Part shown: piece by piece, positions 46,156 through 56,046 of the stretch | Numbering within the stretch: position 1 is the stretch's first letter | How the letters are laid out: every line of letters starts with the position of its first letter | Origin: Curvularia sp. ZM96 | Lineage: Eukaryota; Ascomycota; Dothideomycetes; Pleosporales; Pleosporaceae | Assembly: GCA_022457065.1 (NCBI GenBank) | Contig: JAJGBQ010000002.1 | Location: 1,798,001 to 1,862,000 of the forward strand | DNA length: 64,000 bases | Direction: 5' to 3' | Notes under the pieces: model-generated | Databases searched by the model: none | What the model was told of the DNA's origin: nothing | Seen by the model: the letters and a program-made list of their open reading frames with translations, nothing else | Translations under genes and position numbers: made by a program

Positions 46156-47459
46156 ATGCTATCACGTCGCCTTTTTCGAAGCCTTACTGATAGCTTGCTA
46201 CTGGGCTCTCGTACTCGTCCGGGAGCTGCTCTATGTTTTGCGTCGACATGTACGACATGTAGCTCTCGTGCTCAAGCATTTGCCCCATTGATTCGTCATG
46301 CATCCTCTTCTTCGACCAGATGGAAATCGCGCCAGGGCAAAGACTTTTTTGCCAAAGAAGCCCGAGTTCAGGGCTTAAAGAGTCGTGCTGCTTTCAAGCT
46401 GCTCGAGGTAAGGGCGCATGGTGGCAAAACAGCGCAGTGACTGACGTGCCACAGCTCAATGACAAGCACAAGTTGTTCCGCCCCGGCCAAACCGTTGTTG
46501 ATTTGGTAGGTTCGCTCTTTATGCTGAATGACAGAGAATTAATACCACCAGGGATATGCACCCGGATCATGGTCTCAGGTTCGCTGATTGAATTTCCTAC
46601 TATCGAACTCTTCTTATTATGCCTAGGTTGCCGTGAATCGTACATCTCCAGATGGTCGTGTCATTGGTATTGATCTCATACCTGCGCAGCCTCCGCGAGG
46701 TGTCTCAACAATTCAAGGAGATTTCTTATCACCTGCAATTCAAGACCAGGTGCGAGCATATGTGCGAGACGTAGATTTGGGTCGGCCCAGACGACAAGTT
46801 TCTTCAAGCACAAGCGAAGGACTCACCGAGGAAGAGCTAGACGAGATGGAGAAGGGGTACATCGAGATTGAGCGCCAGGCCCATCTGGATGGCGCAGGCC
46901 CTGAAGCCATTGGACAGCCAACGGAGAACAAGGATAGCGACGAACAAGCACTGGCTCCTCTGTCGCTCAAAGAGCGGGATGCACAGCGGGGAAGGACAGT
47001 GGATGTGGTACTCAGTGATATGTCAGCACCCTGGGACCAAACTACCGGCTTCTACAAAAAGAGCCTTAGTGACCCTTATGTTAGGATGATGAACACGAGC
47101 GGCAATCCGTTCAGGGACCACACGGGTAGCATGGTCAGTAGTCGTCCTCTGAGCTGCGCGCTAGACTGACTGCGGTAGGACCTGTGCATGGCAGCCCTGA
47201 CATTTGCCTTTGACACGCTCAAGACCGGGGGCCACTTTCTCTGCAAGTACTACAAGGGGTCCGAAGAGAAGGATTTCGAGACGAAACTGAAGCGCCTCTT
47301 TGCTAAAGTACATCGGGAGAAGCCCGAGTCGTCACGCGCTGTATGCAACCTTGGCTGCTGGGTGTCCCATGCTAACAGAGGCAGGAATCCAAAGAAGCGT
47401 ACTTTGTAGCACTACGGCGCAAGGAGACACCGACACGAGAGGAGATCTTCAGTGAATGA
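46156..47459 (+). CDS. MRM2: mitochondrial rRNA 2'-O-ribose methyltransferase (FtsJ/RrmJ family)
   Basis: Methylates a uridine of the large mitochondrial rRNA using S-adenosylmethionine. Six exons (46156-46407, 46455-46505, 46552-46578, 46627-47133, 47179-47340, 47385-47459) give 357 aa; the five introns are only 44-48 nt. Exon 3 is a 27-nt microexon that encodes GYAPGSWSQ, the SAM-binding loop, joined to VVDL before it and VAVNRT after it. Residues 1-60 are a basic, Ser-rich presequence. The catalytic K-D-K-E set appears as KSRAAFKL, VVLSDMSAP, LKTGGHFLCKYY and ESKEAYFVAL. An insert of about 80 acidic residues (EEELDEMEKGYIEIE) between the SAM loop and VVLSDMSAP is common in ascomycete members. 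The last junction, after SSRA, is slightly less certain. Confidence 0.9.
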
Positions 47460-48259
47460 TGACTAGAACGACGCTTGGCTCTTCCAGTAATGTAGTAATG
47501 TACGGAGTACGGATATATCCATGTGTTCGGACCGAAAGCATTGCATGGTATGCCAAAGTTCAGCAGACGCATGGGCGGTGTCTGAGATGAGACACATGGC
47601 ATGAAGTGGTGGGATGCTGGATCCTAGTTGTCGAGCCCATTATGGTCATGAGCTAGAGACCACCCAGGGCCGTGGGAGGAGAGCGTCCCAGTGTAAATAC
47701 AATATGTTGCTGGTGTGTCAGTCTATAGCTGAGTGAGACACGAACATGTCGTACAGGTGAAGCCGTTCCACGTCGTCGTCGTGCCCGCCCCACGAGGCGT
47801 TACCATGGACAGAGGGATTACCGACCAAATCCGGTGCTAACTGCAGGCGGCCATATCTGGTGAGGGTTCTGGATGGGTCTCGTCGCATCCCGGACGACAT
47901 GTCAAGCGTTTTTGTGGGTCGGGCGGACAGGGATGCGGGCAGTCTGGGGAGGCTCGTGGCGCTGCGTCATGGCGTGCGTGCATTGCTGATCGTGTGTGCC
48001 CGTCGAAAGCCGGACGAGACAGAGAACGAGAGGGTCGTGGATGTTTCTTTTTCGTGGTGCTGTTCTCTGCGCGCGCCTGGACGACGTTGGGCACCCTCTT
48101 GGAGACGCTTTGATGCCGGCCATGACTCGCTCGGCTGGCCCGCAGTCTGTGAGGGCTTCTAGAGCCGGAATCCTAACCTTATCACGAACCGCATTTTCTC
48201 CCATCAACCCACCGATCAATCTAATCCGAGCTGTGCGACGTGGCCAATGAGTGCCGGCC
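47460..48259. other. intergenic region
   Basis: 3' region of MRM2 and promoter of the Gln-rich gene, both on the plus strand. GC-rich; overlapping frames on both strands (47837-48261) reflect composition. I see nothing to annotate. Confidence 0.5.
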
Positions 48260-49397
48260 ATGGATTTTAATACCCCTAATGCCTACGGCGGCCAGTTCGC
48301 CAATTCCCCGCAACACGCCCAATTCGATCCGCAGGCGCGCCTTCAGCAGCAACCCAATCCACACGCTCAGTATGCCCAGCAGCAACCCTTCGCCGCCATG
48401 GGCGGTCCCGTAGCCAGTAATGCCCTCCAGCCCGGGGCCCCATATCTCCAGCAGCGAGGTAAGTAAGCCTCCGACGATGCGCGCGCGCACTCCGTATCGC
48501 CATCTCCTCCTGTGTCTGACACCTTGGCCCAGCCGCCCTGCAACAGCAGCACCAACACCAACAACACCAGCTGTCGTCGCCCAGCCCCTACTCGAGCGCG
48601 CCTTTTGCCCAGCCTATGCCCTCGCCCGCTCATCAGCAGTTTACCCAGAACCGCCAGACGGCCTCGCCCGCTAGTGTCACTGGACAGCCGCCCTTCGCGA
48701 CACCCCAGCCCCAGCCCTCGCCCGGCAGCTTGCCAACAAACGGCCACCAGACGCCCATGAACCTCCAGCTGCCCGTTAAGTCGGACCCGCCTCAGTTGCA
48801 GACACCCGTCAAACAAGTGCCCCCTTCGCCCATGTCGCCCGTCAACCCGGCGCGTAGCCAGGACCGCGTCGCGACCCTCCTCGAGATCAACAGCATCCTC
48901 ATCAAGGAGGTGTGCGACCTGCAGGCGCAGGGTAAAGCCGGCCATGTAGGACCCACGCCCGAGGGGAAAACCGAGGGCGAGAAGGCGCAACCTTCAAAGG
49001 AGTATGTAGAGTAAGTGCCGTCTGCTGTTGTCGCCATCGCAGCCGACACAAGCTAACCCTCCCTTCCTCCAGCTACATGCGGCGCCTCCAGGCCAACCTC
49101 GCCTATCTCGCGCAGAACGCCGAAAAAGTCCCCAAACCAGGCCAACAAATGCAGCCCGGACCCGCCATCATGACAGTCCCGGTATCGCACCCTGAGCTAG
49201 GCAAGCTCTACACCAAGCTGCAAGAGCTCTTCCCAGGCTGGAAGGGTCAAGCTGGCCAGATGAAACAGTCGCCGGGGCCGCAGCAGCGCGCAGGAGCCAC
49301 CCCGGGTCAGCAACAGCCTCCTAATAGCGCGGGCTTGCAGCAGAACTGGGGTCAGAATGCTATGCAACAGAGTTTACAGCAGGCGCAGCAGCAATAA
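48260..49397 (+). CDS. Gln-rich SS18/SNF11-like protein, putative SWI/SNF subunit
   Basis: Exons 48260-48458, 48533-49010 and 49073-49397 give 333 aa (introns 74 and 62 nt). Residues 1-180 are Gln/Pro-rich and disordered (QQHQHQQHQLSSPSPYSS). The single structured part, about 185-240, reads VATLLEINSILIKEVCDLQA, then EYVDYMRRLQANLAYLAQNA; this matches the pattern of the SSXT (SS18) domain, with Leu-x-Glu-x-Asn, Gly, Tyr and N-L-x-Y-L-A positions kept. An insert of about 25 residues (GHVGPTPEGKTEGEKAQPSK) lies between its two helices. The tail is again Gln/Gly-rich. SS18 and yeast Snf11 bind SWI/SNF chromatin remodelers, so a nuclear coactivator role is likely; this is based on motif resemblance only. 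Confidence 0.7.
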
Positions 49398-50518
49398 CAC
49401 CTAGGCTGGAGAATCTGAGCGAGGATAGGACGGCGAGCCGTTTCATCGCTGGCGCATTGACGGCGTAACTTTTGTATTATATATATTATACCTCTTTCTT
49501 CCTTTCTTTCCCCTCAGCCTTTTATTCTTTGTGTATCCCCTTACATATCTTTGTGTCTAAGATTCAAAAACATATTTTTTGCGTCCAAGGTCACGAATCT
49601 GGGTGGGGCGCAGAGAAAAGGCAGGGAAACCAATTACAAAGGCAAAAGAACAGAAAATACGGGGATCCGGGGACCTGGGCAAACTGGCACTGGCACTGGG
49701 CGGCGTTGTTTTATATTCACACATACTATTCCCTAGAAGCTCGTTTCTTCCCCTTTTGCTCAAAAGGATTTACAAAAAAAATCGACATGGGTTGAAGTTG
49801 TAGAGTTGACTATGGGATTTGAGGACCAGAGAGCGAGTGCATGTACGTGTGTGTGCGTACGTATGTATCTATAGAAATTTTGTTGCCAGAAAGAAAGGAA
49901 AAAAAAAACTTCAATCTTGTTCATCTTTACTGGCAAACTTGCATTAACAGTGAGTGCTATTAAGTATGGTACACAGGCTCAGTCCTCATTACTTCTCTCA
50001 GACAGCATATGTTCACTCCCTACATCACAGCACACAAGTCAGATACCAACAACCCAGGCGGAAAACTTCTTCATCTGTTTCCGTTCGCTACGACATCACA
50101 TTACATCACATCTTCTACAGCACAGCATAGTACAGCACATCAGGCACAATTACATTATCTTTATTCTGATTTCTGGTTCTGATTTCTCATCGAGACACAA
50201 AGCAGACATGTTGTACATAGGAAAAAGGAAAGCACAAAGGTATATGACAAATCAACAGCCCAGCAAAGTGAGAGACTACGATAAGGGAAAAGGAGTAAGG
50301 GGGTTAGGAGTGAGCACATTCAGGTCATATACGTATATATAATAGCTGTATGTACAACCCACACATACAAACAGGTTCCTTTCCAATGCTCCCCCATCCA
50401 TCATCATCACCGAGGAAAAAGACACCAAAAAAAGAGGCCCAGTCTCTTATCGAGAGGGGAAGAAGAAGAGTACTAGTAATAAACATTGTCAAGGGGGTTA
50501 TGTATCGACGAAGAACGC
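49398..50518. other. convergent 3' intergenic region
   Basis: Between the stop codons of the Gln-rich gene and the GH128 gene. AT-rich, with T-runs, a TATATATTATA stretch near 49480 and short ACATCAC-type repeats (50095-50145). No gene is evident. Confidence 0.55.
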
Positions 50519-51853
50519 TTAAGCAGAGCCAGCGTAGACCTTGCCGACGGGGGAAAGGCCCTCACCGGCGTTAAGCTGGTTCTCGCCAGTGCCAACCATG
50601 AACCACGAGTAACCCTGGACCTTGTCCGAGTTGTCGAGGTAGTTCATGCAGTCCTTGAGGAAGCTAGCGGCCTGCTCCTCAGTAGCGGTGCCGGGGTTAA
50701 GACCGAACTCGGTAACCCAGACTTTGCCGTAGGTCTCGGCGGCCTGGTCGACGTGCGCGATGAAGCGGTCGATGGTCTTGTCGTCGTAGATATCGTAGAA
50801 GTGGATGTTGGCGGCATCGACGGTGGCGTCGGGGCACGAGGTGTGGAAGCGGGTGAGCCAGTCGAGACCAAGAGGAGCCTGGCCGTTGCTGACCGAGGGA
50901 CCGATGATGGTGACGTCGGGGTGGGCCTCCTTGACGGGGTTCATGTACTCCTTCCAGGCCGAGCAGGCAGCCTCGGGGCTCAGGTTGCATTGAGCGGCAA
51001 TGTCGCACTCGTTGAAACCCATGACGGCCTTGGAGCCCTTCTTGACAGCCTTGTCAACGTTGGCGAGCCAGTCCTGGGCGGACGAGTCGCTGGGCTTGTG
51101 CATCATGGGGATGAACATGGTGCCAATGTCGTTGTTCTCGACCTGGCCCCAGTTGTAGCCGAAGCCGAAGCTGCTGCCAAAGGTGGAGCAGAGGCCAGCG
51201 TCGTTGTAGGCAAGACCACGCTTAGCACCAGAGTACATGTTTCCAAGACCAGGGGCCTTGGAGGGGGTGGAAGCTGCTGGGCTGCTGGACGCAGGAGTAG
51301 CCGGCGCGCTATAGGCTGGGGCGCTGTAGGCAGGGGTCTCAGCAGGCTTGGATGGGGCAGCAGGCTTAGATGGCGCAGCAGAGGGAGTCTCGGCTGGGTA
51401 CTTGGCAGGCTGAGATGGAGCAGCATACTCGGCTGGCTTAGAGGCAGCGGGAGTGGGCTTCTCAGCAGCAGGAGCAGAAGGAGCAGGGTATCCAGGGGTG
51501 ACGGTGACGGTGACCTTCTCCTTGGCAGTCACAGTGACGGTACCGCCGCACACGCTCGACGAAGAAGCATCGGCGACGTTGGCCTGGTGAGCCTCGGGGT
51601 AAGGCGAGGGCTTGACAGTGACGGTGGTGTACATGGTGGTGGTCGAGGTGGAGCCAATAGTGGTGGTCGGCTCACCATAGACGGCAGTGCCAGTGCCAGC
51701 AGCACCAGCAGGAACAGTGCCGTTGGAGGGACCACCCCATCCTCCAACAGGGTAAGCAGCCCTGTGGTGGAACTTCTGGTGCTGGAAGTGAGGAGTGGCC
51801 GAGACGGCGCCGGCGAGGGCCAAAAGGCCAGTGAGCTTCATGGAGGAAGACAT
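50519..51853 (-). CDS. secreted GH128 glucanase (alkali-sensitive linkage protein Asl1-like)
   Basis: A cell-wall beta-1,3-glucan-active enzyme of glycoside hydrolase family 128. One exon, 444 aa. A signal peptide ends near residue 19 (LLALAGAVSA). Residues 20-200 are a Ser/Thr/Pro/Ala linker with TVTVTAKEKVTVTVTP and four or more SKPAE/SKPAA-type units, probably heavily O-mannosylated. The catalytic TIM-barrel domain (about 210-444) starts KRGLAYNDAGLCSTFG. The two catalytic Glu are Glu282 in GFNECD (acid/base) and Glu382 in WVTEFGL (nucleophile), from family knowledge. No GPI signal is visible. Strong codon bias and no intron suggest high expression. The opposite strand is open for 485 codons only because of that codon bias. 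Confidence 0.9.
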   Translation of the reverse strand: MSSSMKLTGLLALAGAVSATPHFQHQKFHHRAAYPVGGWGGPSNGTVPAGAAGTGTAVYGEPTTTIGSTSTTTMYTTVTVKPSPYPEAHQANVADASSSSVCGGTVTVTAKEKVTVTVTPGYPAPSAPAAEKPTPAASKPAEYAAPSQPAKYPAETPSAAPSKPAAPSKPAETPAYSAPAYSAPATPASSSPAASTPSKAPGLGNMYSGAKRGLAYNDAGLCSTFGSSFGFGYNWGQVENNDIGTMFIPMMHKPSDSSAQDWLANVDKAVKKGSKAVMGFNECDIAAQCNLSPEAACSAWKEYMNPVKEAHPDVTIIGPSVSNGQAPLGLDWLTRFHTSCPDATVDAANIHFYDIYDDKTIDRFIAHVDQAAETYGKVWVTEFGLNPGTATEEQAASFLKDCMNYLDNSDKVQGYSWFMVGTGENQLNAGEGLSPVGKVYAGSA

Positions 51854-54196
51854 TGTCGGTTATGTCAATGTTGTGGCTTGGTATTGAGGCGTTGCGCGTG
51901 CTACTGGAGGATATCGTTGAGCAGTAAAAGCAGATGCGGCTGACCTGAGCGCAAACAAGGACTGTTGACGTCGAGCAAGGAGCGTAACTGTCGAGGGGAC
52001 AAGAGAATGTACAGAGCAAGAAGTTGCTCAAAAGGAATGGCAGTCGACGACCGGGTGGGTGCGAGCGAAGGAATGAGGGTGAAGGTGGAGAGATGGGGAC
52101 GCGGGTGATTTTCAGCTCATATATTCCGGCTGGGGGGAAAGCGACACTCCATGGTCGGGTATGCGCCCGTCGAGACTAGGCGGATTAGGAAGCATCAGAC
52201 TTTTTTCGGCCAAGTAAACGTGCCAGGGGCAGGGTGCAAATAGGATGACCCAGCCAGTCACAGTCGAGGAACGGAGTGAACGGCTTGGGTGGTGGCTTAC
52301 GTTCGCAAGCTAGCAAATAGAGCTGGCGCGTTTCACGTAGCCGCCACGCTCAGGAACACCCGCTGCATGGCCCAACAGGGGCGAAGGAGGCCGTTTGCGT
52401 ACAGTCTTTGAAGCGCTGTGTCTTGTTGTGGTCGCAGGGGGTCTGCTCGTGGTCGCAACACACACACAAAGCACGTACGGGGTCCGGTGCGCTGGCTGAG
52501 TGAGCTGGACTGTTTGCCTCTGGTTTAGGCATGTCGTCAAGTGGGCATGCGTTTTCTCCACTCTACCGCAGGGCTAGGGATGAATCCTTCAGCCTCTTGG
52601 CCCTGGCGAGCTGTTAGCGGTGGGGCCGCTGGGCGGCGGCGCGGATGGGATCGACTATTCTAGACACTGGCCCTCATCTCCGAATCAGCGTGGACGGCTC
52701 TAGGTGTTTGACCATTTTAAAGCAGAGGTGACGAGTCGAGATGGTCTGTTGAGATGCGAATCTGGGGGTTCCGGTGCGAGGACAGCGCGTGCACGAGGCG
52801 CGGTGTTGCTGCTGACGAGGCGAGTGGGCGAGTCAAGGCGGGCGGGTTAAAGATAGCCTGTCCATGTCGCACTGCAGATGCCGAGCCTTGTCCCTATATC
52901 GCGCGCAGATCAGCCAGAGCGGTTGTTGCGCCGTCCGTCTTCGCCCCTAATACGAACAAGAATAGACGAGATGAGACGAGACGAGGTGCTATGAGCTGTG
53001 ATGAGGTAAGATGGAATAGGGCGAGGAAGACCAACAGACAGGGTCGGTGCCGTGGCTGCACGGTCCCCTACAACCAGGCGCAACGTTGGCAGGCGTGCGT
53101 TGTTGCCATGTGCTCGCATTGCTTGTTCGTCCCTGCCACCGCCAGCGCCACCCTGCGCCGACGTCATCGGGCTCCCAGGGCTCGTCGGAATCTTTGCAAT
53201 GCTTCAGATTTGCGCTCCAGAACTTTCTCCCCAGTTTTGCTGTAAATTTCTTTTCCCATCAAGAATCTCCACCTCCAGGCAGCCTGCTCATTCGCCAGCT
53301 AGGCGGGCAATCCTCCAGTCAGAGCCCTCGGCACGTGCTATCGATAAGCCTTGCAGCATGGCACCTCGAGTTCCTGCATAAGCGCCCCAACAGCTGCGCA
53401 GGTCTGACGCAGGTCGCTGTCATGGCCGTCACTTTTCACGGTGTCTTGCAATATAGCGACCGGCTGTTGACTATAGCATGCTCTTCATTTCGTTTGCTCT
53501 ACCCCAACCCCGATGCAGCCAAGGGCCAAGCTTGCGGTAAAATCATACAAGAAAATCGGCCTACGCCGAGCCACGTAATTGGCTCCACTTCCCTCTCCCC
53601 CAAGTCTAGGCCTTTAGCACGCAAAATGATCGGCCTCCTCGGAAGTTGCCTTCCGGTCTCGTCCCTGTTGCGTATGTGTGCCCAGCAACGCTGGTTCACA
53701 GCACCTTTCGAAACACCGACGGCAGCACATGTCGTACCTCTAGGTTTGCCCTTCCGCAGCAATGGTTCGCTAGCCCTGCCCCTGGCCACCGTGCAACATT
53801 GTGCCTTTCAATGCCAAAACCTTGTTCTTATCTCAGCAACTATGATTCTGGTCGCAAAACTCTCTTAGTAGGCGTGCTGCACTTGGTGTTGAACCCCTGG
53901 CAAGGCGTTCAGGAGTCCCTTGGCAGTTGCTTTCTGCTGTATCCTTGACTCGACACCGGTAATTAACCAAGAAGAATTGAGATGAACGGCGGAGATTCTG
54001 GGGGGAAAACAACTCGTGGGTCCGAGTACAACGGGAAACAGGGTTTGCCATATCTCCGACCCCTAAACGATATCATCCCGCCGTATTGAGCTTGGATACT
54101 TCGTCTACGACTCACGTACTTCGTATACAGTCCTCGCAGCACCTTCTCCAACAGCGCATAGGTATATTGAGCAAAAGGAGACCGTCATTTCATTCA
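51854..54196. other. 2.3-kb gene-poor region
   Basis: Promoter of the GH128 gene (an AATATATG TATA-like run on the minus strand near 52118-52125) and 3' flank of SUA5. The middle, GC-rich part has overlapping frames on both strands, including a 273-codon plus-strand frame without an initial ATG; none shows family content. Imperfect GACGA/GATGA repeats lie at 52966-53010. I call no gene. Confidence 0.5.
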
Positions 54197-55543
54197 TCAA
54201 GTCCGTATCTCCGCAGCCTTCCTGAGTCGATTCATCACTGCAGCGGCAATGTCGTCGCCCGACTTATCATCGATACCCTCCACGTAGATCGTCTCCACCC
54301 CCTTCTTGTCCAGATCTCTCAGCGCCGAGAACAGTCCTCGTGCAATGTCTTCGGTGTTTGCGCCTAGATTGATGTCCCAAACATGCAAGCCCTCAGGCTT
54401 CACAATGTAGTGATCAGACTCCGGAATCTGGTGCTGGATTACAGACCGTAAGAGGTTGGATTGTCGCAGCGAAGAGGCATTGGTATCTGTGGAGACTTCG
54501 GGTTCCGGTGTAGAGCACATCTTCCATCCATTCGAAACTAACGACTCCACCTTCTCGGCATTAAGGCCCAATGCGAGTCCCCAGCTCTTTGTCCTGACGA
54601 TGCCAATCCTGTTCTTACTTTTCAACTCATCAGCTTTAGGACGGTCAGCACCAGCCTCGAAGAGAAGGACCGCTGCTTTCGGGCTGTAGTGTCTGTATTT
54701 CATTCCTGGGGCTCGCGGTTTACTCGAGTCTTCCGCTTGCTTGTCCTTGTACCCAACCACCACGTTCTCCCAGCCGGGACATTGCCGCAGCTGTTCCACG
54801 GTTATACCTCCTGGTCGTAATATCGCTGGTGGACTGGACAGCCCATCTACGACTGTACTCTCGACACCCACTTCACAAGGCCCACCGTCGATTATCCGTG
54901 TTATCTTGCCATTCAAGTCATCGTAAACGTGTTCGGCAGCCGTGGGAGACGGACGGGTCGATGCGTTCGCGGAAGGCGCAGCAAGCGGGCGTCCACATAG
55001 CCTTAGAAGCGACAGCGCAATGATAGACCGCGGCATTCGGGCGCCAAACGTAGAGAGCCCTGCTGTGACCTCCGGCGCGAGAATCGAATTCTCTGGGGTG
55101 GGAAGAATAAGCGTAAGAGGCCCAGGCCAGAAGCGCTCAATCAACGGTCTGTAGATCTCGGGTATAGGGTCCTTGCCATCGACCTTTCCATCCCCTGTGA
55201 CTTCCAGCTTCCCCGACAACAGTGCTCGTAGCTGCGGCAAAGAGTGTACATGGACAATCAGCGGGTTATCAGCCGGCCGTCCCTTGCAGGCAAAGATCTG
55301 TTTTACGGCCGCACTCCTCGTCGCATCTGCTCCTAGTCCGTACACAGTCTCAGTAGGGAACGCAACGGGTACATCCGTATCCACCAAGTCGCGCGCCGCT
55401 GCCTTGAGATTGCCGAAATGATCATCAGCCCCCGCTGACTCGTCATATTCAATATACCAGTCGTCGATCAGGTCGTCGGACTTTTTAAACGTGATCTTCC
55501 CCAGTTTCTGGGGATCCACTGGCTGTATCTTAGTCTCAGACAT
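54197..55543 (-). CDS. SUA5: threonylcarbamoyl-AMP synthase
   Basis: Makes threonylcarbamoyl-adenylate from Thr, bicarbonate and ATP, the first step of the tRNA modification t6A37. One exon, 448 aa from the ATG at 55543. The YrdC domain holds VAFPTETVYGLGADATRSAA, the KGRPADNPLIVH motif, ERFWPGPLTLIL and PSANASTRPSPTAAEHVYDD. A C-terminal Sua5 domain follows the linker PGMKYRHYSPKAAVL and runs to the end (YVEGIDDKSGDDIAAAVMNR). The start at 55543 has A at -3 and the usual distance to the fold. The frame stays open for 90 more codons upstream to an ATG at 55813, giving a basic extension that could be a mitochondrial presequence (see findings). Confidence 0.93.
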   Translation of the reverse strand: MSETKIQPVDPQKLGKITFKKSDDLIDDWYIEYDESAGADDHFGNLKAAARDLVDTDVPVAFPTETVYGLGADATRSAAVKQIFACKGRPADNPLIVHVHSLPQLRALLSGKLEVTGDGKVDGKDPIPEIYRPLIERFWPGPLTLILPTPENSILAPEVTAGLSTFGARMPRSIIALSLLRLCGRPLAAPSANASTRPSPTAAEHVYDDLNGKITRIIDGGPCEVGVESTVVDGLSSPPAILRPGGITVEQLRQCPGWENVVVGYKDKQAEDSSKPRAPGMKYRHYSPKAAVLLFEAGADRPKADELKSKNRIGIVRTKSWGLALGLNAEKVESLVSNGWKMCSTPEPEVSTDTNASSLRQSNLLRSVIQHQIPESDHYIVKPEGLHVWDINLGANTEDIARGLFSALRDLDKKGVETIYVEGIDDKSGDDIAAAVMNRLRKAAEIRT

Positions 55544-56046
55544 GGTTGCGATAAACTGCTTGTGCGTTTGTGTGGTGTTGCGTCTGTCGAATCTAGATAC
55601 TCCTCTCGGTCTGCAAAAAGTGTCGGGCGCTCTCAGCGTGGTATGTGTGATACAAAGGCGCGTTCGCGTAGCGACTTGCGCCAAACGACGTATGGAAACG
55701 AGATATGAGAAGAGGTTCCTAGAATTGACATTTGGTATGCGGGGAGGACACTTGGGCATCAGGGTGATGACTGGGTGAGGGAAGCCAAAATTTCTCGGAA
55801 AGCAGTGGGGCATCAGTTCCGAGCGTGGCGCGTGATGTCACCAATCTGAGCTATAATGGGACCATGACATTCATCCAGCAAGGAGAGGAGAGTACATTCC
55901 ACGCACCAATATCGAAGTACGTGATTTTCGTTCACCATTGCCGAAGCAGGTCAATTTCGTTCAGGACATATCAAAGATCCATTTTGAACTCTCTAATCTA
56001 CTCATACAGTATACCTTAATGGTATCCCACGCTCTTGCAGCCACCC
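55544..56046. other. SUA5 upstream region and PrpF 3' flank
   Basis: 55544-55813 is an in-frame upstream extension of SUA5 with ATGs at 55813 and 55759, both in poor context. 55814-56046 should hold the SUA5 promoter and the 3' untranslated region of the PrpF gene. No further gene is seen. Confidence 0.5.

Noticed and set aside
46420..46429. GGTGGCAAAA, the Rpn4 proteasome control element
   Set aside because: It lies inside intron 1 of MRM2, not in the promoter of a proteasome or ubiquitin gene.
50486..51943. 485-codon plus-strand frame opposite the GH128 gene
   Set aside because: Antisense shadow of a strongly codon-biased gene; low-complexity Gly/Val/Arg sequence without family content.
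53047..53868. 273-codon plus-strand frame in the gene-poor region
   Set aside because: No ATG at its head, no family resemblance, GC-driven; overlapping frames are open on the other strand too.
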